Below, in pieces: positions 23,801-36,600 of a stretch of DNA of 64,000 bases. The stretch is from Undaria pinnatifida (lineage: Eukaryota > Sar > Phaeophyceae > Laminariales > Alariaceae). Made by a program: the position numbers and the translations under genes. Location of the stretch: positions 11,809,845 to 11,873,844 of the forward strand of contig JABAKD010000015.1 in the NCBI GenBank assembly GCA_012845835.1, in the 5' to 3' direction. Numbering within the stretch: the stretch's first letter is position 1; the number at the start of each line of letters is the position of its first letter. The notes under the pieces are model-generated. The model made no database searches. It had not been told where the DNA came from and saw only the letters and a list, made by a program, of their open reading frames with translations.

Positions 23801-26800
23801 AGAGTCTTAGCGTAAGTCCTACACTATTACTCTACTACAGTATTACAGTATTGCAGTATTACACTACTACACTATTGCACTATTGTACTATTACACTATT
23901 ACACTACTACGGTATTACAGTATTGCAGTAGTACACTAGTACACTATTGCACTATTGTACTATTACACTATTACACTACTACACTGCTACACTATTACAC
24001 CACTACACTTTTACAGTATTACAGTATTACACTACTAGCGTACTACCGCAACCTGCGTCTTTGTTATACTGTACCTGGTACAGCTTTGCTGAAAACCTGT
24101 CGCGAGCATGATGGCTAGACTTTTGCCCCGAACACGCCCTGCTTGCCATTTTACTTCAATGGCTGAATTTTCCCGTGAACTAGCCCTGCTTGCTATACTA
24201 TTGGCTAAACTTTACCCTAATCCCATCCTATTTGTTGTAATGGTCACTGCAATTTTCCCATAACTGGATTTTTTCCCTTAATTCAAAATAGGCTAGCTGA
24301 TGGTCGATCCCATATTCCGACGAAACCTGTAACAATGGCTGAACCTCGTCCTTTACTCACCCTGCTTGTTGCTCACGGTCGACTCCACGTTCCAACGGAC
24401 CTAATGCACCTACAGACGTACAAACGTGTTCGCGATTTCCAGCTCCTGTTGGGTTGGAAAACAGCTAAAAGTTCTGTTGACACCGAAGAATGTCACAAAC
24501 ACAAGGCCAACCAACCCACGAAACAAATTAGCTTAAGAGACTTGAAAAAATACCACATAGGAAAACGTGCCTCTTGACCGATTCGCGTTGCTAATTTTTC
24601 GCGGGTCTTGCATTGTGACTTTTGGCGGTTTCAATACTATTAAGAGCATAATATGTTTTCCTACCCAATCCGTACCCAAGCAAAAGTCGGTCGATCGCAA
24701 ATTACCTGCTGTGATGGCTGAACTTTGTCCCAAGCTCACTCTTTCTTGTTTGTGAAATGGTTCAAGTTTGGCCCAAATCCCCCCCCCTGCTTGCTGACGG
24801 TCTACCCCATATTCCAGCAAAAGCAATTAAAAGAGATGGACTCTGTCCCAAGCCTACCCTGTTGGCTACTGCCATGGCTGACGTTTGCCCCAAACTTTCC
24901 CTCGAACCATTCTTCTTCCTGCACACGGTCCATGCCACCAACTTTGTTCCTTCAGTCAGAGTTGACCGCGGCGGAGGCGGCCGGTCTGTGGGCGCAGGTT
25001 AGGGAGCAAGCCGACAAGTATGACATGCAGCTCGTGTCTCCCGCTATCAACTTCTGCTACGGGGAATGTATCGAGGAGGTGAGTGCATTCCAACTCGCGC
25101 TGCGTGCGCATTTGTCAGTGCATTAAACAGTTTCACTTTCGCTCACTTGTGTTGGTGTTCCTCTGGTTTCTGCAATCCGGCTATCCAACAATGTGCCAAA
25201 TGCGTTTCGACAATCACTCATGAATTGCTCCCATAATGAGAGAAGAAACCAAGGCAAACCCAAACGATGATTTGTCCACATCGCTCATCCTGGCAAGGCC
25301 CCTTTTCGTTATGAAAATCGCTTCTTCTCGCGTTTATCAATGCTATCATTGCTGTTTGCTCGTTTATAATTTTTGCTTCCCCCCCGAGCAATATTTATGC
25401 TGGAGTTGACGTCGGTTGGCGACGGCGCTGTAAAAGCACGCCTCTCACTATGTGAGCTAGAGCACCAGAGTACCGTTTTTTTTTTCTCTCGTTTTTTATT
25501 TTTTGGCCGTTCCCGAGATATTTGTAGGGTTAGCGATCAAATTATGCGGCGTGGAGAACCTTAACTCCGCGATAATGGGTGGATATCACGCAGTGTGGAT
25601 GTGATAAGGCACCCAAGATGCAGTCCCACAGTATCTTCATTGGTGTCTCTGGAAGTGCTCACACCGGAAAACAAATTCATTCACTCGAAGCTGTCATCCA
25701 TGTGCCAGAAAGTACCGCAAGGTGCGGACGTCCGCCTTACAAGTGGGTCTTAGTAGGATGCGGGTCATTCTTCATGCGGCTCGCCGAACATCTCACGGCG
25801 CTTCGCGCTGGGTGCACGCGGTGTCTGTTTGGTCGGTGAAAACCCGACGTGCTCCGTCCCGGCAATGTAACGGTGCGAGGGCCAATGGCCTTAAGACTGT
25901 TGTTATGCATGAAACGAGTAACCCCCCCCCCCCAAGCAATCCTTGCCTGGTCGGTTAAAACTAGCGAAAACCCGACACACTCCATCCCAGCATTGTAGGA
26001 GTGCGACGGTCATACCACTATGGTCTGGCAGGCTGCGACCATGCACGCCAATCTTTACCCCCCTACTCGAACGCCTTCCTGCACCCGAATTTCAGGACCC
26101 TGTGACGTGGATGGACGATTTCTTCGCAGAGTGCGACAATATTCCTGGGGGCTGCGGTATCACCTACCTCGCGGTGCATTCCTACGCGTGCGAGGTGAAT
26201 ATGGGGCGTGTCGATTGCTTCGAAATGACACGGTTATCCCGATGAAGAGTGTTTTTTCGGTATACCGTCTAGCATGGGGTTTTCTTTCTTCTTCTTTTTC
26301 TTCTTCTTTTTCTTCTTCTTTTTCTTCTTCTTCTTCTTCTTCTTCTTCTTCTTCTTCTTTTTCTTCTTCTTCATGTTTCACGAGTGATCGACATTGTCGA
26401 CGGGCAAAAAGAAAACGTCCTCCCACGGTAGGGGCGCATAAGATTCAACATCATCCATCACCCATCATCCATCATCCATCATCATCCATCATCATCCATC
26501 ATCATCCCTCAGCATCCATCATCGCCCGAAAAACGACTTCGAAGACTTTCGCTCGCGCAATCCAACATGTCTATGCGCTGGTCCTAAAACAAATGTGCTC
26601 GGACATTTTCATACTAACACATAGTTATAATTCCCCGCTTGAGGAGCTGAACCGCACTGAAGAGGTCAGAAACGTTAGTTAACCCAAAATATGCAACTCT
26701 TACCGCACTATAGAGGGATGGCGCAATATCCAGGATGAGCTTTCACTCAACTTCCCAGAAAGCAGAAGAAAACCGTTCGTAGTTTGTAAAACGAAACGCT

Positions 26801-29800
26801 TCTCTCCGCCGACTGTTACCTGGTGTCACGTCACCCACAAGAGCAAGAGGATAGAGGAGAATTGATTCAGTTTTTTTTTTGGTCGGAGTAATAACTGGTT
26901 GCCGCGATTTCGCAGTGGTGTATTAGGTGTCCAAGAGCACCGTCAGCAATAAAAAAATTTGGCCACAAAAGCGCTAAATACACCCCCCGTGACGTTGCGC
27001 GCGTCAGAGTAAAATCCGACCAATCACCATCTTTCCGTGAGCGAGACGGAGCGTTAACCTCTCCGCGGCTTTCTACGTCGACAGAGCGACCCCATTGGAC
27101 CCCCAACAATGTGCGACGTATAATTTTTTTTATTCATTCCTGTCATCCGATGATGAGAATGATGATGATGGTGATGGTGATGCCATCCGATGATGAGAAT
27201 GATGGTGCTGGTGATGGTCATGGTGATGATGATGGTGATGATGCATGCATGATGACGACGACGATGACGGTGATGATGATGACGATGATGATGCATGATG
27301 ACGATGATGATGGTGATGCATGATGATGCATGATGATGCATGATGATGCATGATGATGATGATGCATGATGATGCATGATGATGATGATGCAAGATGATG
27401 CATGAACTTCAGCGTCGATCACTTTTAAACCCCCCCAGCAAGAAGAAGAAAACCAAGTTACCATTGTTCCATCAGCGTGAGGAAACGCTAATCCCGTCTC
27501 GCTACCGGATGGACGTATCGTCTCACAGGTGAAGTACCTGAACAAGCACATGCACAGCTACACGAAGTACGGCTTGCCCATTTGGCTCACAGAGTTTGCC
27601 TGTGGCTTCGAATCGTCGGAGATGACCGCGGAAGGACAGGTGGGGCTTCCGACGCGATTAATCTATCTTTAATTCCTATATGACTATTTTTTCGTTTATG
27701 AGGACACCCTATTTGTAGTCAGCGGGGAATTTTGTTTTTCAGCTCTACTACGAGGATTAAGGAAGGAGCGGGCGGAAGAAGACGGGGATGGGGTGTTGAA
27801 CGCTACTGATTTGAAAGAGAGAAGAGCGGTTATTTTGATACCTCCGACGACCAAACAAAAGCAGTGAAACGATACGTAATTGACACTACAAAATAACCTG
27901 CGTGATAACAGTATCGTGATAAAATTAATGGTTCGACGAACTCACTCGGGCCCGAAAAGCAAAGACCCTTAGTGATCAACCCCCCCCTGCCCCCTCACCC
28001 AACCCACCTTCCGACCCACCCACCCACTATTCCCATCCTCCCATAGCCCCACTCAATCGCCCAGCCACCCACCCACCCACCTTGTTTCACCCGGCGATCC
28101 TTACGCAGGCAGAATATCTGTCGGGAGCTATCACGTACCTCGAGCTGAACCCTCATGTCTACCGCTACGCCTGGTGAGAGATGCTTCCTGGTACTTGGCA
28201 CATCGCAGTGGTTCCGTTATAGTTCGGGTATGTGCACTATAGAAGGAAATGCCGGCACTATAGCGGTCACTGGTACTGCACCCTATACTGCCAACTACTG
28301 GTTGTGTTCCCGTCTTCCAACCCCGTACCCCCCCCAACCTCCGTACCTCCCCCTCCCTCCCCACCCAACCCCCTACATCCCCCTCCCTGTACCATACTGT
28401 ACCTGGTGTCAGAATCGCGGCGATCCCTTATGAAAGCGATGGAATCGACGACTCCATTAACCTCCTCGACTCCGCCACTAAATAACCCCCCCCCCGGGCC
28501 TACCTCCCTCACCACTCGCCCGTCTACCCCTCCCTAACCTCGCCCCCCCCCCTCTAAACGCCCCCGCTGCCTCTACCAAACCCCCTCCTTCAGGTTCACG
28601 GCGATCTCTAATGAAAGCGACGGAATTGACGACTCGATCAACTTGCTCGACGCCACCACCAAAGAATTGACCCCCGTGGGTGATATTTTCGTTCATCAAT
28701 ACGCGCACCTTCAGCACTGCGACACAGAAGACACTTCCAGCCCGCAAACCGAAGAGGTCGAAAATACCGAGTCGGAGAGTACTTCCGAAGTGAACAGCGA
28801 TACCGAATCAGCAACCGATTCGGAAGACTCCGATTCGGAAGAGACGGATTCGGTAGACGAAGGCGAAAATAATTTGGAGGTGGTGGTGCAGCCTTCGGGT
28901 GGCACGGATGCTTCATCGGGTGCGTATTCTTTCTTATGTCCTTGTCATTTTTGTTGTCATGTGCTCCACAGGATATTGATTCAGTTTATATTGTTATTCC
29001 CAAGTTTACCGTCCGACGATGTGCAGCACAAGATTGAAGGTGGATTACTGTATTTGTCACAAACAACACACCGAGAACGACGAAAAACGGACAGAAACAA
29101 AATATACGAACCGAAAAGGGCCGAACCGGAATCTGTACCGGAATCTGTACCGGAATCGGTACCGGAATCGGTATTGGTATCGGAGCCGGAAGAGACATCG
29201 GTATTGGAATCGGTATTTTTAACCGAATCGGAAGCCAAATCGGAATCCGAAACGGAAGCCGGATAGGAAGAATCGGAACCGGTGGACGACGGTAAAAATA
29301 ATCCGGGACTGGTAGTGCAGTCTTGGCGCGACACGGACTGTTCATCGGGTACTTCCAAACGCTTTTGTAATCCACAATTCAGCGACGTTTGTTTGTCACT
29401 GCTCGCTGTGCATTTTGTGGATGCGGATGCCGTTTAGACACAGTGTAATAGTTTTGGCCGAGGATCACATACTCTTCTTTGACTGCCACCACACCACGAC
29501 CGCTGTGATTCCGGTGGCGAGATAGAACTGAACGTCAACCCCGCCGCCGATGTGAGCATGAACGTGGTTTATACAGGTTTTACAGTGCCTAGGATACGTT
29601 AATTGACGCTAAACTACCAGAAAACAAGCGCTTATTGGTAGAAAATAAGGCGCTTCGTGCGAGAAGGCTCCCAGAAAGTACCAAAATAACTCGCGTATTA
29701 CGTTAAATCCTACTGTACTATAATCTAGGCTTGTAGCATTCTGCTATTGTGGCGGCTGTCCGTCACAGGACCGAACGAATCTGTTGTGTTCTGGCATCCA

Positions 29801-32800
29801 CGATGACTACCACGACAAACCATCACCACCACCACCACTATTGCGATTTCGTCGCTGAGGCAGAGCTGGATGTCGACCCCGCTGCTGAAGTGATCAAGAA
29901 CGCGGTCATCACCAACGTCGGCGGTTCAGGGTACTACGACAACGTGGTGGACATGGCCGACGGGGCAGACATGTCATGCCCGTCCTTCGACGACGCCTGC
30001 GTCACAGAGGTAGGCTTCCCGCCCCGAAATTTACTGTGCCCCGAGCGCTTCACAAGCAGACGCCGGAGCGAAATGATAAGTGAGCACGGTGCCTGGTACA
30101 CGATTACAGTCCCCCTCTGGCTACGTAGAGCCTTTCATAGACGATACAACGAAGAACAAGTGAGGATTTGCTTAGCGGACGGACCTTCAAGAGGTTACGT
30201 TTATGCCCCAGGCATGTACAATAGCTGCCATTGCTACATTATTACATTGTTATAGTTTTTACAAGGTTCCCCTTCGGGGTGTGGTCGGCTTGAAGTCTCG
30301 GGGGGTGTCGCAAGTTGAAAAGTGGGACAAAACTCTTTTGTGAGAACTAAAGCAAAAGCAATAAGCCACCGCGCGAGAAACCCTGCAAGCACGACGATCG
30401 ACCAGGCAAAACCAGTTGTATATTAACAGTTAATCCAGAGCATGCTTACGGGTAGAACCCCAGAGGGCAACGATACGTATGTTATCGCAGCGACAAGAAA
30501 AAAGCGCGAGCACTTTCCGCAGTTTTCCAATGCACGCCCAAACGACCCTCTTTTCAAGAGGAAATTTCCGCGGGCTTCTAGTACATGATACACGTCCCAC
30601 CCACCCACCCACCCACCCACCCACCCACCGTTCCGTGGCATTTTCGATTTCAGCAAGTTTGTGTCAGCGGAGGACTGGCTCCCTTCGATGAAGTGTCCAT
30701 AGCCTTCAGAGGCCCCTTGAATCTGCACAACATCGCGTGGTACGAGGGAACGACGGACGAGACGCTGGAGCGTACTTCTCTTTGGAGCAGAGGGTGAGGG
30801 AAATGGTAGGGTGCACGTGCGTTTTTTGGTGGAAAAATATTTTCAACTTTGTGCGGGATAATGTTTGCAGTACACTGTACACATACATGCACGTTGTTTT
30901 GGTATGGGGTGGGATATATATATATATATATATATATTTGTGCATATATTGGTCGAGTCGAAGACACCGTTCTTGTTTTTTCTGGAGGTTTCGGAGGGGC
31001 GAAGTACATTGGGCTGCTGATAAAAGGTTCACCAAATGCCCACCCGAATTGAGGCTTTGCCATACAAGAAAACGGGCTTTAAAAACTATTTGGGTTTGTT
31101 CATTCGACACTTTGCAGGATGAACTGCAACGTCGGTCACGTCCCAGACATGCCCCGAAAGCAAGCAAGAAAACAAGGAACAGCGCGGTAACACTCCGTCG
31201 TCGCGTTAATCCGTATAGCTTGGGATCAATGGGAGCAGAGAGCGGGGGTGTACGCGTAAGCAAGCTGTTGACTACGCTGTAAACTCGTTTGGGCTGACTG
31301 GTCCGTGTTACTTGCCGGGTTACTTGCGCTGTGGCTTCTTGTTTGCGCTTTAGCTATCCCTGCTGCGATCGGCCAGAGGGTCTCCCCCAGGGCTAGTACC
31401 CAGGTATTGAATCGGGCTACCGTGGAACCACGTTTTATATTGTCATCGTGCTTGCCATTCGACACTGCTGTACAGGCAGCGTAAACTTGAAGGCTGATCA
31501 ATCTACAAGAGCAATTCGTACAGACAGCACAGTGTCGTTCGTGGCGGGCAAAGACGTCAGACTCATGTGTCAATAGGGTGTGCAGCGGATTTGAAGAACA
31601 TCATCCATCATCCATCATCACCCGGGACATGACTTCGAAGGCGTTCGTTCGCGCAACCCGACCAACACTTGCATGCGCTAGTCCGAACAACAACCATTGC
31701 TGGTAAAACGATCATACTAACCGGTCACACACAATTAGTTAATCCAACAACTGGTACCAATACCGTGGGATGACTCCTCGTTTATGCCATCCCTAACCCG
31801 ACCTTTGCCTCACGGTCAGTTATTTCTTGGCGATCTCACAAACGACAAACGGCACGATATTGCAGCAATTTTCGGAGCTCCTGAGTTTGAATATCGGTTG
31901 ACTATTATCGGCTGATTACCAGCTGACTGTCACACTATCCAGTGACTATCAGTTGAGTATCAGTTGAATATTAGTTGACTACCCGTTGACTATCACTTGC
32001 CTATGAGATGACTATCGGATGACTATCGGATGGGCATGAATTGAGGAGCCTCGTCAGTCAAACCTATTTTGGCCAAAAAAAGTGTTAAACGCGTCGTATC
32101 ATGCGTCATAACAAACTAGCCCCTTCCAATCGACACCAACTAACCAACCGATCAACCAACCAACCAACCAACCAACCAACCAATTAACCAATCAACCAAG
32201 CAACCAACCAATCAACCAACCAACCAACCAACCAACCAAATAAACCACTCAATCAACCACTCAGCCAATCAACCAGCCAACCAACCAACCAACCAACCAA
32301 CCAACCAACCAACCAACCAACCAAACAGCCAATCAACCAAACAACCAATCAACCAATCAAGCCAACTAAAAAAGACCAACCAAGCAAAAAAACAACCAAA
32401 AAGGACCTACCAACCGAACAACCGACCAACTAAAAAAGACCAACCATCTAACCAACCAACCAACCAACCAACGTTTCTAACCGTCTTTGACAGTTCGACG
32501 AGCGAAAACCTTGTTTTCATGACCAACCGGGGAGGCGTATCGGGCTGTTCGGGAGTGTGGAGCATCTGCGGCGGCAACAGCCAGAGCTACGCGGATGCCT
32601 CGGTACGCCCCCATTACATGCTCTATCGTGATCCAACATGCCGTAAAATGCTCTAACATACTCTATCTAGCATGCTTCGTTCAAGGGGCTTAAGGGGGGT
32701 TGTCATTGTCATTGCTTGTCGGTGTTTAGTAGATGAAATGCAGGGAGGGATGTTTGTTTGAGGAAGGATTTTGTTCGCAAAATCGGCAAATTGGTTCTGG

Positions 32801-33668
32801 TTTCGCAGTGTTTTTCACTTTCTGCTGATTCGTCATGTTGTGTTGGTTGTATAGCACTACCTACTGAGCTACTTAACTCAGTAGGTCGGTGGGTAGTGCT
32901 ATATAGCCAACAAAATATATGTTTTCGAGTTCGTTGATTGAATGTCGCTCCTACGTAACCAACATTTTTTTACTGACACTCATGCCGCACATTCTCAGAT
33001 GGCAAATATATACCGGTATACACTCTGTATCGATATACTAGTATGTACAGCAACATAGACGTGTGATACGTCAGGAGTGCGCAAGTTCTACCATCGCTAT
33101 CGCCATATACTATAGACTATACCAGTAATATTAGAGCGTGCGCTTTGTACCTGCGTAACACGAGCTTGCGTGGTTTGGCCGAATCAGAACAAACGCGCGT
33201 GGCCTTGCCCGATTTAATCGTTACAGTGGGGTGGCCGAGTTATGAGTCCTTCGGAATAGCCCGGTGTTAACGCTCTTATCCTCGTGCCGCTCTTTCTGCG
33301 GACTGGGGGTCATATAGGTTTTAGTGTCGTCGTTACAACCCTACACCTGGTACGTTTTAGTATGGGCATCACAAGATGTTGAAAGTCGATTTGGACCGCC
33401 CTTTACATCCGTTTCTCCCTACTGTGGACGCTCTTTAAACCGGGCATCTCACTGCGTTTGGACGAATCACTTAAGGGTACGTGGTGTGCGTCGGAGCCGA
33501 CCGAGTTTGTCGGAGACCTGCCAAACGACAACGAGGTCAACATCATGACTGCCTGGGACTGCGCTTCCGAGTCACAATGCGGGTGAGAGAGCAACTCGCC
33601 TAGATGCATTCTACAAATAGTAGGGGAGGCGGCTACGTTCTCCGTAGTTGTTCGGGCGAGGAGTTCTA

Positions 33669-33699
<31 letters not shown>

Positions 33700-36600
33700 T
33701 TTTGCACACTTCTACTTTCCAGCTTCTGGACAAGCCGTGGTCACAGGTGTCGTCCCTTCTCCCCCCCGGTTCTTGCCTTCAATTTTTATCGCGCATAGGG
33801 TTCAGCACTCCCACTGCTCGTCGATTTTTCATCGAGTGTTGCTAACTCACGCTCTCGCGCTTTCCGCAAGTCAATTTGTGCACAAGAAAAAGTCCCAACG
33901 AATTTATACGAGTATGCACTCGGCGGGGCTCGAACTCACGAAACTGACCTATACCAGGCTCGAGGTTAACCTGATACGCCACCGGGGCGACCGATGATTG
34001 TCTATACACCCGAGCGAAGCCCGATATTCAGTATCATGAGCTGATGTAATGGAGTGCCCTCCGTAGAAGGATAGTTTATAGATTCGACGTGAAACCATGT
34101 CATGGTTGAGATGAAACCACGTGACAGTAGATGTCACATTCACGTCAAGGCCATCATATATGGGCCACAACGTAGGTGACGATGATGGGACAAGCAGGGC
34201 ACCCCACGTCTCACTACCTGCTCCAGCTGCTCTACCCTGCGCTACCCTGCGCTACCCTGCAGCCCTGTTATGTCTGTCTTTTAGTATCCTCTTTAGGGAA
34301 ATAATGCAAATAAGATAATGAGTCTATCCAGCGAGCCATGAGGAGAGACCAAACAAGGGCACCGGCACCCATGAGGAGCACGCTTCCCAACGCTGACCAA
34401 CCACGGATCCCCCTCTCGGAGTACCACTACACTGGGAGCGTGCCTAACTAGCGAAGAATTTTGTAAAGTGCGCGTCCGATCGAGATTCATCCCACAGCAG
34501 GGTTTGGAGTTGTTGGGGTTAATTAACGGTTCTGACCTTTCGACCTGTATAGTGCGGTTGAGCCCTTCAAGTGTGGCACTAATAGCGGCTAGTATGAATG
34601 TATGAATGTATGAATGTATGAATGTATGAATGTAAGAACGTCACGGGTGCAATGGTTATTTTTCGGCCTACCGCGCAGAAGTGTTGGTCTGGTTTTTGCG
34701 CGAACGAACGCCTTCGAAGCCATGTTTAGGGTGAGAAATTGACCCCCTTCCTCACGTTAAGAGCTCAGCTCAAAATTTTTCAGAATCTTCTGCACCCCTA
34801 GCTATCGTGCGAGGACTCTCTAGCGATATTGGGTAGCAGGTCCTGAGTTGACCCTTTCGAGACTTCCGAGGGAAAAATTTAACGACGAAAAATTACGATT
34901 ACGGCATCGGCCACTGCTCGTTGGCGATGATAAAGTTGGTGTCCGAACGACGACCCCAACAATGCAAAGAGTCGTACGGGACGGGCGCAGCATGGTCCTA
35001 ATCGTACTGCTGCGCGATCACGCCGCTCGTAGACGCTTGAAAAAATATCCCAAATCGTCGTTTTTTTGGTTGCTATGCTTTAACCAAGATATAGTCAAGC
35101 CTCAAAAGGATTACGATCAAGGAGCCCCGTCAATGACGAGAAACGTTTGGGCTTTAGGTGCACCTCCGCCCCTACCCGATTGATTATTTTTCGTCGCGCC
35201 AAAAGGTTTTACCGCGACGTGGGGATGCGCGGCTGGACAGGGGGCGCGGACGGCACAAAAGTGATGATGTTCGAGGTGGACATGCCGCACTGCGAGGAGG
35301 AAACCTGCACCTGGGATCGCCCGGCCATTTGGGCGCTCAACGCTCGGGTGAGCCCAGTAGAGATCGGCATTCCATCACAGCAGATATATGACACCACGTA
35401 TGATATATGGTGTGATACTCCAGTTTGATATAGCACTACGTGCGGCCTATCACGAAAAGAAGTGACACCGACAGATAGATTCCTGGCCTATCATAAGCCG
35501 ATCACATCGTTTTTTTGGCATGGAAGTTATCACGAGTGTTAGTGTTTCTTATTGACGGAGGCTACAGCAGGGGAGATGTTAATAACCCCGTTTGCACTAG
35601 TGGCTTATCGCCACTCGCTTATAAGAGCGATCACTCGCAAGGGTGACTCGCTCGCTTATCACTCGCAACAATGACTACTTCAAATACATTACAACTCACG
35701 GGCAGAAATACTTTCAGGAGAGGTTTTTGGCGTAGCGTGTTGTAGCTTACCATTCCGTCGCGGATTCATATCACGAAAAAATTGAAACAGCACGATGAAA
35801 GTGTCGAAAGCCGCGAAGGAACAGGAGGTCACTCGAGCTGGCGACACCGAGCCACTGCAAGAGAAGGTTGTTGTTGGTGTTGTTGTGGTAACAGTTGGCC
35901 ATCCATCCATCCATCCATCCATCCATCAATCCATCCATCCATCCATCCATCCGATTCTCGTTGTGTACCTAAGCCATGGGATTTTTCATCCGGTGTCAGT
36001 TGTTATTTTTTCTCCAAATCAGTTTTTTGGGGTTAAGACTGACATGTCGTAAGCTCCCAAATTGAGGGGTAGTATTAAGATAAAAAAGTGGTGCACCTCT
36101 ATCGCAGCATGGGTCCTTGTCCTCGTCCTTGTCTTTGTCCTTGTCTTTGTCCTCGTCCTTGTCCTTGTCCTTGTCCTTGTCCTTGTCCTTGTCCTTGTCC
36201 TTGTCCTTGTCCTCGTCCTTGTCCTCGTCCTTGTCCTTGTCCTCGTCCTTGTCCTTGTCCTTGTCCTCGTCCTCGTCCTTGTCCTTGTCCTTGTCCTTGT
36301 CCTTGTCCTTGTTGTTATTGTTATTGTCGTTGTCGTTATTGTTGTCGTTACCATTGCCGTCCGCCAATGGGCAACACAATGAGCTCCAGCGTCGATGACA
36401 CACGACGGCACACATCTCCAGAACGAGAAAAAAACACACCCAGAAAAATCTTTCAAGAAAATTAACCAATAAACGAAGTTTGTGATTGCTTCCTTCTGTT
36501 CCCCACCTCCAGCTTATCAGAATCAAATCTAACCCGCCTGTTGCCCTTTGCATACCTGCACACACGGGACAGATCGCGATCTATGATCGTCTAGATCATC

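Noticed and set aside
26020-27551. Frames with poly-Ser, poly-Glu and poly-His
   Set aside because: Artefacts of TTC and GATGAT microsatellites in introns 8; the true exons there use only short parts of other frames.
36019-36565. 189-codon minus frame with Asp-Lys repeats and its partners
   Set aside because: Generated by the CCTTGT hexamer array; no coding context outside the repeat.
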